Positions 8,898 through 17,772 of a stretch of 53,043 bases of DNA are shown here, in pieces. Numbering within the stretch: the stretch's first letter is position 1; each line of letters begins with the position of its first letter. Below the pieces are notes generated by a model. It searched no databases. It was not told where the DNA came from and worked only from the letters and a program-made list of their open reading frames with translations. Origin of the DNA: Candidatus Zipacnadia bacterium (GTDB lineage: Bacteria; Armatimonadota; Zipacnadia; Zipacnadales; UBA5352). The stretch covers positions 1-53,043 of the forward strand of contig JALGUJ010000037.1 in assembly GCA_029820945.1 (NCBI GenBank). Reading direction: 5' to 3'. The position numbers were made by a program, and so were the translations under genes.

Positions 8898-9896
8898 CTA
8901 CCCGCCGGGCTGCGGCCCCATCGAGGCGGCCAGCGTCTGCCACCTATGGGTCAGGTAGTCCAGGGCCGCACCCGCCGGTACGGTCTGCGCGCTATCGGCG
9001 GTCACGGAGCTGACCTGCGTCTCGCCGGTCTGTGTCCAGGACGGCAGGGCGGCGAGTTCGCCGTCGCTTTCCAGCAGGCGCCCGCTCCCAGAGAAGTCCG
9101 GACCCAGGGTGAACTCGCCGCTCACTCCGTCGCCGAAGTCCGAGGCCATCTGCGCCCAGCGGTCGGGGCTTTCAGGCGTGGACGACAGGGCGAAGTCAAC
9201 CTGTGTGCCGTCGAAGACGTAGCGCCCGGTGGCATCCTGTGTGAAGTCGGGCAACATGGCGCCCGGTCCCGGCAGGGGGACCTCGAGATCGAAGGTCGAG
9301 CCGTCGCTCTGCTCCGAATGGATGGTCGTCCTGTCGCCCACGGTCGTGGCCGTGAAGTCCTGCCGCAGGCCATCGGGCAACACCGAGGAGCCTTGCAGGG
9401 CCGTCGTGTCATCCGAGCTGTCAAAGACCGTGCCCCGATCGTCCAGGACGCTCGTGTAGTTGACCTGCGTCCCGTCGGAGGAGGTGACCTCCCACGTGGT
9501 GGTGGTCACGGAGACCCCGTCGAACTGCGGGACCGACTGGTGCACCGTCTGAGTGCGGCCGTCTGGATACGTGATTTCCAGCACGGCGCTCCCGTCCGGG
9601 AAAACGGTCAGCACAGACTCCGTGCCGTCGGCGCCGCGGAAGGTCTGGCTGACCGAGCCGTCGTCGTTGAACACGGGCTGGCCCACGGACGGCCTCTGCG
9701 TGCCCGTCTGGCGGCTGACCAGACCGAAGAGGGTCTGGCCCCACTGCTGCACGAAGAGCACCGCGGACACCTGAGCGGGAGCGTAGCGTGAGCCGAGCGT
9801 CTGCAGCAGGCCACTGGTTCCGGCGGAGCAGCCGGCCAGCGCCACCACAAGACCTGCCAGTAGCAGGGCGCACAGCAGACTCGCCGTCTTTCGCAT
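8898..9896 (-). CDS. Secreted lipoprotein, Asp/Gly/Ser/Thr-rich beta repeats
   Basis: This 332-residue protein has an N-terminal lipoprotein signal: MRKTAS, a hydrophobic stretch, then the lipobox LAGC with the lipidated cysteine at residue 23. The mature part is acidic and rich in short hairpin-like units around DG turns (FNDDGSVSQTF, FPDGSAVLEITYPDGRTQTV, SDGTQVNYTSV, SDGSTFDLEV), suggesting an extended beta structure like that of YD/RHS-type repeats. No enzymatic motif is visible and I do not recognise the family. It begins 21 bp after the stop of the FecR-TPR-barrel gene in the same direction, with GGAGG upstream of its ATG, so the two are very probably co-transcribed. I infer an outer-membrane partner or accessory of that barrel protein. 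Confidence 0.8.
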   Translation of the reverse strand: MRKTASLLCALLLAGLVVALAGCSAGTSGLLQTLGSRYAPAQVSAVLFVQQWGQTLFGLVSRQTGTQRPSVGQPVFNDDGSVSQTFRGADGTESVLTVFPDGSAVLEITYPDGRTQTVHQSVPQFDGVSVTTTTWEVTSSDGTQVNYTSVLDDRGTVFDSSDDTTALQGSSVLPDGLRQDFTATTVGDRTTIHSEQSDGSTFDLEVPLPGPGAMLPDFTQDATGRYVFDGTQVDFALSSTPESPDRWAQMASDFGDGVSGEFTLGPDFSGSGRLLESDGELAALPSWTQTGETQVSSVTADSAQTVPAGAALDYLTHRWQTLAASMGPQPGG

Positions 9897-9917
9897 CCTT
9901 GTCGCCTCCCGGGACGC

Positions 9918-12900
9918 TCAGTGTCTGTACTCGACCCCCGCGAAGACGGACAGACCGGGCTGCGGGAAGCCCAGGAAGGTCTGGTAGCTCTCGTCCGTCA
10001 GGTTGTAGATCTCCAGGAAGTAGCTGTCCGCGAGGCTTCGCTGATACTGAGCTCGCAGATTCGCCACGAAATGGCTGGGGACCGTCCTGGTGTTCTCCGG
10101 GTCATGGAAGCGCTCGTCCACCCACAGGCCCTCAATGCCAACGCGCCAGCCGCTGTCGTCGATGTAGTCGAGTCGGCCACCGAGCTGCCACTCCGGTGCG
10201 TACGGCCACTGCATGCCGGTGAGCTGCAGCTCGGGGAAGTCCCCGTCCGTGTCCTGCCGCCGGACCCACGCCCGCCCCACCACGTGGTCGCTGAGCCACT
10301 TCTCGGCCGCTGCGTCCAGCACCCAGCGCTCACCGTCCCCGACCAGGACGCGCTGAGGCAGGCCGGCCGTGCCCGGGTCCTCAACGTCGATGAGTAGGCC
10401 CCTCACATCCTGCCTGACGGCGGATGCCGTCAGCGCGCCATCCGGGCCGACATGCCGCTGATAGCGCAGCGCGTAGCTTCGCGCCGCCCCCCCGTTGTTG
10501 AAGTCGAGGTAGCCCAGGCCCTGCGGGCTGGCCAGGGGCTCGGTGGTGGCCAGTTCGGCGATGTCGCTGCGGAAGATGGGGTCGGCGGTGAGCGACAGCC
10601 AGCTTCGCTCGTCCGGGCGATAGAGGACGGAGAGCTTGGGAAGCGCGACGCTGTCGGCGTCCTCCTGCCGGCCCCATCGCTCGCCGACCAGCACGCTAAG
10701 CCGGTCACTGACGTCGGTCTCCACTTCGGCCCACGCAGATTCAGTCATTGGCGCTGAGCTCTGGGTGAAGGGCTGGAACCTGGGCAGCGCTCTGCCGGGC
10801 ACCACGGTGCCCACCGCCCCAAAGCGCACACCGTCGCTGCAGCGGCGGGCGTAGCCGGCGGAGGCCCGGGTGGAGTCGCCGAGGTCAGCATCCACGCGGA
10901 CCTCCGAGGTGTTCTCGGTCTCCTCACTGTCGAGCGAGCGGAAGGGGGTGTCATCGGCCCCCTGTAGGCTCTCCGGGTTGCGGAACGCGAAGTCCCTGTC
11001 TCGGTAAGAGTGCTTCAGTGTCGCCGTCACGTTTGACGAGACGCGCTGGCGCCAGGCCAGGAGCGCCTCAGCCCCCGTGAAGGAGCGGTGGTCATCGGGA
11101 TCCGCCGCGCGCGCAGCGGTCTGCGCACCCGGCAGCCCGGCGTCGGTGTCGAGCCAGGTTCCATAGAAGACGAGCTGCGTCTCAGGGCTCGACTGATGGC
11201 CGGCTATGACCTCGACGAACCGCTCGGAGCTGTCGTGGTTCGCCGCGCGGAAGCCGCCGCTCTCCTCCGCCATGCCGCTCGCGAAGTAGGTGAGGCGGCC
11301 GTCGGCTGCGAGGCCGCTGTGTCGCGCCTCTGCGTGGATCGTGTCGTGGCTGCCGAGCGAGGCCGTCGTCTCCGTGCGCGCGTAAAGCCGCGTCTCGAGC
11401 ATCGCCGAGGGGTCCTTGGTGAGCGCAGTCAGGATCTCGCGAACCGCGTCGCGCGCCCGGTCCTGCTCGAGGTAGAGCTGCGCCAGTTGGTAGTGCGCCT
11501 GCGGGTAGTCCTCGTCGAGCGCGACTGCTTGCCGCAGCTCGAACAGCGCGCGGTCGGTGCGTCCCTGCCTTGTCTGGATGCGGGCGAGCACCGTGTGCAC
11601 GAATGGCGACCGCTCGCCCAGCTCGAGGGCGCGCTCCCCCATCTGGAGCGCCTTGGCGTGCTCGTTGAGTTCGAGATGCACAAAGGCCAGGTTGGCGTAG
11701 GGCAGACCCCATCCCGGCTGCAACTCGATGGCCTGCTGCAGGTGCTCGATCGCCAGCGGCATCTCCCCGGCAGCGGCGTAGAGCCCGCCGAGGTTGTTCT
11801 GCGCCGACGCCGAGTCGGTGTCGAGCGCCAGCGCCGCCTTCTGCTGGTTCAGGGCCTCGCGGAAGCGGCCCCGCCGCGCCAGCACTCGGGCCCAGCCGGT
11901 GCGGGCCTCCGCCAGATTCGCGTCCAGCGTCAACGCCTGCTGGAACTGCTCGTCCGCCGCCTCCGGATCGTTGTTGAGCATCAGCAGCAGACCGTACGTG
12001 CTGTGGGCGGGCGCGCTGGCGGGGTTCAGGCTCACGGCGGCGCGGCCCTGCTCGAGCGCGTCCTCAAGCTCGCCCTCCGCCGCCAGGAGCTTGGCCAGGG
12101 TCAGGTGCCCGCGAGCCGACAGCGGGTTGATCTCCAGCGCCCGATCGAGCTCGAGCCGCGCCCGCTCGAAGTCACCGCTGAAGAAGCAGGCGGTCCCCAG
12201 AGCGTCGTGCGCAAGCGCAGACACGGGGGCCGCCTGTGCCGCCGCCGAGGCCGAGCCCACTGCCTCGTCGAGCTTCCCCTGGACCAGGCGGACATAGGCC
12301 AGGTAGCTCAGCGCCAGGTGATCGTCGGGCGCCAGCTCGGCGGCCCCAGAGGCCGCGGTGGCGGCGGCTTCCAGGTTCCCGAGTCGCAACTCGACCGCGG
12401 CCAGGTAGGCCCGCGGCAGCGGGCTGTCGGGAGCACTCGCGCCGGCGCTCTCCAGCGCCTCCCGGGCCGCCTGGTTCTCCCCTCGGGCAACCGCCACGAG
12501 GGCCCGGCCCAGCAGCCAGCGGGCGTTCTCGGGATCGGCCTCCGCCGCCCGCGCGAAGCTTGCTTCCGCCTCGCTCAGATTGCCGGCCTGCAGCAGGGCG
12601 TAGCCCAGCAGACCCTGATACTCAGCGACATCAGGCGCGAGTTCCGCCGCCCGCTGCGCCGCAGCCAACGCCTCTTCGGTCTCGCGCAGGTCCAGCAGCA
12701 CCGCGCTCAGCTCCGCGTGCGCCGCCGCATCGTCGGGACGCGCATCCGCCGCATCCTGACGCTGCTGGCGCTGTTGCTCGAGCGCATCGGGGTCGGTGCC
12801 CACCTGCGGGGGCAGCTCCAGCTCGATCATCAGGTTCTGGAGGCTCGCCTCCCACGCCTGCAGGCTGGCCGGATCGACGACTATCGGCCGGCTGGGCGCC

Positions 12901-13427
12901 TCTCCCGGCCTCGCGGTGCTCTGCTGAGAGGCCTGCACGGTCACACTGCCCAGGTCGTTGAAGAAGTCCACCTCGCCTGTGGCGACGGTCAATACGGTGG
13001 TCCCGTCCTCGAGCACCTCCATCTCGAGCGTTGTGCCTCGGACGGCGGCGGTTGCCGTCCCGCCCACCATCGTGGCCGCTGTGCCGGACACGATCAGGGC
13101 GAAGATCCGTCCCTGGGAGAGGTTCGATTGAGTTGCACTGCGGACGACCAGGTCGGTCCGCTCGGCCATTCGGACGACACTTCCATCCGGGAAACCGATC
13201 CAGCAGCGCGCGCCGCGGTCGGTGCGCACGCGACTCCCTGCCGGCAGCAGCGCCCCCGCCTTGCTCGACACGAACTGCCCGGTCGTTCCGACTCGGTGGC
13301 TGACCCTCCCCCGTAGCTTCGTGATCTTCGCCTTCTGCGTCGCGGCACGTGCCTCGCCTGCGGTCAGCAGCAGAGCCGTACAGGCGAGCGCGGCCAGCGA
13401 TAGGACGACCGTGCTCCTGCGGTACAT
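9918..13427 (-). CDS. FecR-domain / TPR-array / outer-membrane beta-barrel chimera
   Basis: This 1169-residue protein starts at the ATG at 13427. Residues 1-28 are a signal peptide (GEARA-A). Residues ~35-180 are a FecR-type domain (KITKLRGRVSHR, GSRVRTDRGARCWIGFPDGS, TPR-independent AAVRGTTLEMEV, TVATGEVDFFN). Residues ~225-675 are about 13 tandem tetratricopeptide repeats with the usual A/G/Y pattern. Residues ~680-1169 are long alternating beta strands with Tyr/Trp/Arg-rich ends, finishing IYNLTDESYQTF and FAGVEYRH, as in TonB-dependent-receptor-like or porin barrels. The last residue is His, not the usual aromatic. FecR domains normally relay ferric siderophore status to sigma factors, but many exported bacterial proteins carry a FecR beta-domain with no such role. 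No plug domain, TonB box or sigma factor is visible here. Export or secretion through the outer membrane is an inference. Confidence 0.85.
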   Translation of the reverse strand: MYRRSTVVLSLAALACTALLLTAGEARAATQKAKITKLRGRVSHRVGTTGQFVSSKAGALLPAGSRVRTDRGARCWIGFPDGSVVRMAERTDLVVRSATQSNLSQGRIFALIVSGTAATMVGGTATAAVRGTTLEMEVLEDGTTVLTVATGEVDFFNDLGSVTVQASQQSTARPGEAPSRPIVVDPASLQAWEASLQNLMIELELPPQVGTDPDALEQQRQQRQDAADARPDDAAAHAELSAVLLDLRETEEALAAAQRAAELAPDVAEYQGLLGYALLQAGNLSEAEASFARAAEADPENARWLLGRALVAVARGENQAAREALESAGASAPDSPLPRAYLAAVELRLGNLEAAATAASGAAELAPDDHLALSYLAYVRLVQGKLDEAVGSASAAAQAAPVSALAHDALGTACFFSGDFERARLELDRALEINPLSARGHLTLAKLLAAEGELEDALEQGRAAVSLNPASAPAHSTYGLLLMLNNDPEAADEQFQQALTLDANLAEARTGWARVLARRGRFREALNQQKAALALDTDSASAQNNLGGLYAAAGEMPLAIEHLQQAIELQPGWGLPYANLAFVHLELNEHAKALQMGERALELGERSPFVHTVLARIQTRQGRTDRALFELRQAVALDEDYPQAHYQLAQLYLEQDRARDAVREILTALTKDPSAMLETRLYARTETTASLGSHDTIHAEARHSGLAADGRLTYFASGMAEESGGFRAANHDSSERFVEVIAGHQSSPETQLVFYGTWLDTDAGLPGAQTAARAADPDDHRSFTGAEALLAWRQRVSSNVTATLKHSYRDRDFAFRNPESLQGADDTPFRSLDSEETENTSEVRVDADLGDSTRASAGYARRCSDGVRFGAVGTVVPGRALPRFQPFTQSSAPMTESAWAEVETDVSDRLSVLVGERWGRQEDADSVALPKLSVLYRPDERSWLSLTADPIFRSDIAELATTEPLASPQGLGYLDFNNGGAARSYALRYQRHVGPDGALTASAVRQDVRGLLIDVEDPGTAGLPQRVLVGDGERWVLDAAAEKWLSDHVVGRAWVRRQDTDGDFPELQLTGMQWPYAPEWQLGGRLDYIDDSGWRVGIEGLWVDERFHDPENTRTVPSHFVANLRAQYQRSLADSYFLEIYNLTDESYQTFLGFPQPGLSVFAGVEYRH

Positions 13428-13497
13428 GAGCAGACGTCCCTCCCTCTAGCGCATTCTGGTCGGCTGAGGTGCGGGATGCGTCTCGTCCGGTTTGCCC

Positions 13498-13524
13498 GTT
13501 GGGGCCTTCGGTCAAGGCCCCAAC
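13498..13524 (-). terminator. Perfect 11-bp stem-loop after the HAF/FlgD gene
   Basis: The arms GTTGGGGCCTT and AAGGCCCCAAC pair perfectly around a 5-base loop (CGGTC). The hairpin lies 17 bases beyond the stop of the gene ending at 13541 and before the start of the gene at 13427, both on the minus strand. There is no clear U-tract on either side, so it is either a U-less terminator or an RNA-end stabiliser. Confidence 0.55.
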
Positions 13525-13540
13525 AGGCTTGTTGATGGCT

Positions 13541-16500
13541 CTACCGCTGTAACTTCACTGTGCACAGGCCACTGGCCTGCCGGCCGTCGTCGGTTCGCGC
13601 GGTCAGGCGGATCAGGTAGGTGCCGTTGGGCACCGCCAGGCCGCGGTCGCTGCAGCAGTTCCACGCGAGGCTGTTGACGCCGCTCTCGCAGTCGCGGTCG
13701 GCCACGAGGGTGCGCACGGGCCGGCCGGCGATGTTGAGCACCTCCGCCTGCACCTGGGCGTCGCAACTGAGCGTGAAGACCACCTCCACCGCCCGATCGC
13801 CCGGCAGCGCCGACATCGAGGAGACCATCGCGCCCGCGTCGCGCCGGCGCACCTCGACCCGGAACTGCCGCTGCGCGCCCTCGCCGCCGGACACGAACTC
13901 ATACGCCGACTGCGTGCGCATGTACACGCGCTTGCCCGACGCCGGGTCCACGAAGTACGCCACCAGGTCGTTGGGCAGCTCCGACAGGTCCGGCCAACTG
14001 ATGCGCACCGGCGTCTCCGCCGCGGCGGTCGCCACCACCAGGTCCCAGGCGGCGCTCTCGATGGGCGCGCCGCGCAGGTCCAGCGCGTGGCCCGGTGAGC
14101 CCTCGGGCAGCTCGCCGGCGGACTCCACGAACAGGTCCACGCCAGGTCCCAGCGGCGGGTGCGGCTCGCTGAGCACCGGCGCATCGCCGCCCACGCCCAC
14201 CGCGGTGCAGATGTCGCCGAAGCCCTCCACCTCCGCCACCAGCCGGATCCGCCAGTCGTCGGCCGACGGCGTGCGGCTCTCGGCCACCGTGTCCTCGGCG
14301 CTCTCCGTCGAGACGCCGCCCGTGATCGACAGCGTGCACGCGCGGCGCGCGGAGATCAGGTAGCCCTGCCAGGGCTCGATCTCGCCGGGAGCCCACCACG
14401 GGTTGACGGGCACGTTCAGCCGGTGGAAGCCGAAGCAGGCGGTGTCGATGCCCGCGGGCATCGTGGCGGACGCCGCGTTGTGCCAGCCGTAGATCGTCGG
14501 CCACAGCCAGCGCCGGCGCACCGCGTCCGTCAGGGGCAGGGTCTCGTCGTTCCGGGTCACCATCACGTGGTCGTCGTCCCAGCCCACCGCCTCGTTGAAG
14601 GGGCAGCCGATGATGCTCCAGCCGCGCGGCAGCTCGATGTCGAAGGGCTCGCCGGGATCGGCCGGTTGCCCGGTTACCTCCACCGTGCCCTCCCGCTTGG
14701 CCTTCAGCCAGTAGCCGCGGCCGAGGGTGAAGTCGCGCACGCGCCGGTTGGGGTACAGGTGGTGGCGCCAGCCGATCACGTCGAACAGGAGCCAGTGCCT
14801 GCGCGCCTGTCCAAGGCCGGCCAGCACGTCCGCCGGCGACGGCTCGTCGGGCTGGACCGGCACCGAGAAGCGGTACCAGCTTCTGCTCAGATCGGCCGCG
14901 ACGGTCGTGGCCGCCGGCACGTGCACGGTCAGGAGCTGCTCGGACACGTTCCCGGTGGGATCGATGGCCTTCACCGTCACGGTGTAGGTGCGGCCGTCGG
15001 GGTCATCGTCATCGCGCTCGGCGCGCAGCAGCAGGGAGTGCGGGGCCTGCTCGTCAAGCACCCAGTCGGGCTCCAGGCCGCCCTCGGGCTGGTCGCTGGT
15101 CACCTCGCCCACGAACCAGTCGGCCGGCTGCGGCTCGCCCTCATCGTTGCTGTCGCTGACCTGCACGTCCAGCGTCATCTCCACCATGGCGCCGTCGGCC
15201 CGCCAGAGCGTCTCGGGCCAGATGCTCGCCTGCTCGATGGTGGGCGGCGTGGTGTCGCCCGCCTCGACACCCCCGGTGGGCGGCGTGTACAGCTCCACGC
15301 ACTCGAAGGTGCCGCCCACGGCCGTGGTCAGCAGCAGCGACTCGTCCTGCACGTTGTTGTCATCGGGCACCACGAAGGCGGTGTAGGAGTCGGCGGGCAA
15401 CTGCGGCTCGGGGTCCTCCTGGATATCGTCCCAGCTCTCGTAGACGTACTCCTGGCCGGGCTCGTCGCCGGGCGGCGGCGGAGGTGGCGGCTGGACGGCC
15501 GGCGGCGGCAGCTCCTCGCCGGACTGCTCGGGCGGACCGGGCAGCTCCTGAATCGCCGCGATCAGCGCGTCCGCCGCGTCACGCCACGCGTCGGCCAGGC
15601 CCTCGGGGAGGAGGCGGGGCAACTGGCACCATCCCGCGACGCCGCCCGCGTCATTGACGTCAACCGCCTGCGACTGGCCTCCCCACGCGCTGGCATGGAG
15701 CGACCTCCTCGGGTATCCCGGGGCATACAGGTCCCACGTGACCCCCTGACTGCCGTAGTACCCCACGGCGTCGCCCAGGGAGTTGACCCCCAACGCTTTG
15801 CTACTGCCGAGGGGGATCGGCGTGGCATCGTCGTCGTTCAACCAAGCCCAAGCGCTGCCGGAGTCGTCGCCCACCATGTAGCCATCGTCACTGATGTCCT
15901 GCACACGGACGTGGCCTGAGTAGGAACCGCGGGGCAGGACCAGTCTGGCCTCTCCGCCCGTGACGGACGGCGGGTCCCAGCGGAAGGGCCGGTAGCCGGA
16001 GCCAGTCGAATACATCCCGCCGATCTGGCCAACGTTGTTGATGGCCGTTGCGGCGTAGTTGCGGTCTGGGATAGGATCCGGTTGCACTGGATAGACCCCC
16101 CCGTCACGGATCTCATACACGAGCGTGCGGAGGTAATCGTCAATGTCCCTCGCCCAGGCCACTATCTGCCCAGAATCGTTGATTCCGTAGAGCTCGAACT
16201 CGGAGTACCCGCGCGGCGGGGGGACGCCGACTACTGTATAGCCGCCGTTCCCGTCGGGCCACCAGAGCACTCCGATGCACCTCCCGCTGTAGGACTCGAA
16301 AACAGCGCCGACCACGTACCCCTCGCTGTTGATGTCCCTGGCGGTCGTGAGGTACGAGGGTGGCATATCGAAGTCCATGGCGATCATCTCTGCGGCAGCG
16401 TGCAGATCGACGAAGCCATCGTCACCCAAGCGCGAGTCCCACAGGAAGGCGTAGTGCGTGCTGCCGGTCGGCTTGCAGTAGCCGGTGACGACGCCGCCGT

Positions 16501-17488
16501 CGTTGACCTTGCCGTACACACCGCCCCAGTACGGCCATGAAGACGGGCGGAAGAGGATGGGCTGGTTCGCCTCCAAGGCCCCGACGAGGCCCTTGAACTC
16601 CTCCGTGAAGTCCACGGCCATGTCCCAGTAGTCCTGGTACGTGATGCCCTGGGTGGACTCCCCCGGATACACCTCGTCGCCCTTGGTCAGCGAGGCCCAC
16701 ACCTCGGGGCGCAGCTTGTCCTCGACGAGGTTCCACCGGTCGTCGTCGCTGATGTAGCCCGCATCGCGCGCCGCCTCGATGTCGTCCATCAGCGGCTGGA
16801 TGTGGTCGTCGATCACCGCCTGCACCCGGGAGTGGACGATGTCCGGGTGGGGCAGGTCGCCGACCGCTGTCATGCTGCGCATCAGCGCCGCCTGCGGCAG
16901 CAGCGCCTCCTCCGGCCACACCATCTGCGCCAGCTCATCAATCGTCGCCGGAGCGACCTCCAGGACCTGCAGCGAGACGTTCGAGAGGTCGATCGGCTCC
17001 TCGGTGTCGTTGATGAGCAGCCACACGTACTCGCCGGTCTCGGGGTCGTAGCGCACCTCACCGCCGCCCGCCACGCCCTGCAGTTGCTCGGGATCGTACA
17101 ACGCGCGCATCACGCCGCCCTCGTCGATCCACTTCATCCTGCGCAGCCGGCAGTTATTGTCGGAGGTGCTCCAGCCCACCTTCGCCGGGTTGCCGGGCAG
17201 CACGATGCCGCCGCCCTCGAACACCAGCCTGGTGCAGTAGGTCCCGTAGTAGACGATGTTGCTGACGGTGGCCGGCTTCCAGTTCGAGGGCGCGGAGAAC
17301 TGGCGGGTGACCACCTCCAGGCTGTTGTTGACCACGTCTATTCCCTGCATGGTGCGGGGGGGATCGGTGTGGTGGTTGTAGATCCGGTAGAGCTTCGTGT
17401 ACTCGGCCCCGGCGGGAAGACTCGCTGCGAGGAGAACGGCGAGCATCAGCACGGCCACGCGCCACTGCGACTGAGGAGAGTGCCCCAT
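13541..17488 (-). CDS. Large exported HAF-repeat protein with FlgD-like C-terminal domain
   Basis: The 1315-residue form starts at the ATG at 17488, which has an AAGGTGAT ribosome site; an open frame continues 29 codons upstream without a better site. The signal peptide is MGHSPQSQWRVAV through SLPAGA-E. Residues ~330-630 carry about six HAF-type extracellular repeats, recognisable by phrases such as ARDINSEGYVVGAVF, GINDSGQIVAWARD, DISDDGYMVGD and DVNDAGGVAGW. A Pro-rich linker follows (PPPAVQPPPPPPPGDEP, ~650-670). Residues ~740-860 look Ig-like. Residues ~1226-1315 match the FlgD Ig-like or T9SS-tail type of fold (AEVLNIAGRPVRTLVADRD, VPNGTYLIRL), often the last domain of secreted proteins. 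The N-terminal ~300 residues are unrecognised. I infer a surface or secreted protein; binding partner unknown. Confidence 0.82.
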   Translation of the reverse strand: MGHSPQSQWRVAVLMLAVLLAASLPAGAEYTKLYRIYNHHTDPPRTMQGIDVVNNSLEVVTRQFSAPSNWKPATVSNIVYYGTYCTRLVFEGGGIVLPGNPAKVGWSTSDNNCRLRRMKWIDEGGVMRALYDPEQLQGVAGGGEVRYDPETGEYVWLLINDTEEPIDLSNVSLQVLEVAPATIDELAQMVWPEEALLPQAALMRSMTAVGDLPHPDIVHSRVQAVIDDHIQPLMDDIEAARDAGYISDDDRWNLVEDKLRPEVWASLTKGDEVYPGESTQGITYQDYWDMAVDFTEEFKGLVGALEANQPILFRPSSWPYWGGVYGKVNDGGVVTGYCKPTGSTHYAFLWDSRLGDDGFVDLHAAAEMIAMDFDMPPSYLTTARDINSEGYVVGAVFESYSGRCIGVLWWPDGNGGYTVVGVPPPRGYSEFELYGINDSGQIVAWARDIDDYLRTLVYEIRDGGVYPVQPDPIPDRNYAATAINNVGQIGGMYSTGSGYRPFRWDPPSVTGGEARLVLPRGSYSGHVRVQDISDDGYMVGDDSGSAWAWLNDDDATPIPLGSSKALGVNSLGDAVGYYGSQGVTWDLYAPGYPRRSLHASAWGGQSQAVDVNDAGGVAGWCQLPRLLPEGLADAWRDAADALIAAIQELPGPPEQSGEELPPPAVQPPPPPPPGDEPGQEYVYESWDDIQEDPEPQLPADSYTAFVVPDDNNVQDESLLLTTAVGGTFECVELYTPPTGGVEAGDTTPPTIEQASIWPETLWRADGAMVEMTLDVQVSDSNDEGEPQPADWFVGEVTSDQPEGGLEPDWVLDEQAPHSLLLRAERDDDDPDGRTYTVTVKAIDPTGNVSEQLLTVHVPAATTVAADLSRSWYRFSVPVQPDEPSPADVLAGLGQARRHWLLFDVIGWRHHLYPNRRVRDFTLGRGYWLKAKREGTVEVTGQPADPGEPFDIELPRGWSIIGCPFNEAVGWDDDHVMVTRNDETLPLTDAVRRRWLWPTIYGWHNAASATMPAGIDTACFGFHRLNVPVNPWWAPGEIEPWQGYLISARRACTLSITGGVSTESAEDTVAESRTPSADDWRIRLVAEVEGFGDICTAVGVGGDAPVLSEPHPPLGPGVDLFVESAGELPEGSPGHALDLRGAPIESAAWDLVVATAAAETPVRISWPDLSELPNDLVAYFVDPASGKRVYMRTQSAYEFVSGGEGAQRQFRVEVRRRDAGAMVSSMSALPGDRAVEVVFTLSCDAQVQAEVLNIAGRPVRTLVADRDCESGVNSLAWNCCSDRGLAVPNGTYLIRLTARTDDGRQASGLCTVKLQR

Positions 17489-17772
17489 CAGTATCACCTT
17501 CTCCGACCTTATTGGCGACAGATCGGTTGGACGCGGGACGGGTCTGTACACAGATGGCCGCGACCTCCACAGCACCGTGCTGGCCTCCGCCGCAGATCAT
17601 GACATGGATATCGCTCTGCCGTCTGCGTTCATGGTGTTGTCAATCATTTAGTTCCGGCATACGCATGACCTCCTCACGATCTCCTCACAAACGCGGTAGG
17701 TCACGTCTTTGTCCATTCTGCCGGGTCGCACTACCGATGGCGCCGATCCCTCCTGCGGGCCGGCGCCGGGTC
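17489..17772. other. Intergenic region with short tandem repeat
   Basis: This 284-bp gap separates the aldehyde dehydrogenase stop (17773) from the HAF/FlgD gene start (17488), both minus. It has an 11-bp near-perfect tandem direct repeat (17667-17677 and 17678-17688, GACCTCCTCAC and GATCTCCTCAC). On the minus strand the repeat gives a strong AGGAGG ribosome-site sequence just before a tiny frame at 17640-17666 (MRMPELND then stop). The base composition is more AT-rich than the flanks around 17640-17720. It could be a leader region for the downstream gene. A TTGACA on the minus strand at 17638-17643 has no matching -10. Confidence 0.4.

Noticed and set aside
11088-13316. A ~740-codon plus-strand open frame opposite the FecR-TPR-barrel gene
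   Set aside because: Antisense to a well-supported gene; composition is typical of shadow frames. A similar frame at 14159-15919 was rejected for the same reason.
17638-17643. Promoter for the HAF/FlgD gene based on TTGACA on the minus strand
   Set aside because: No acceptable -10 lies 15-19 bases downstream; the best AT-rich hexamer is 25 bases away.
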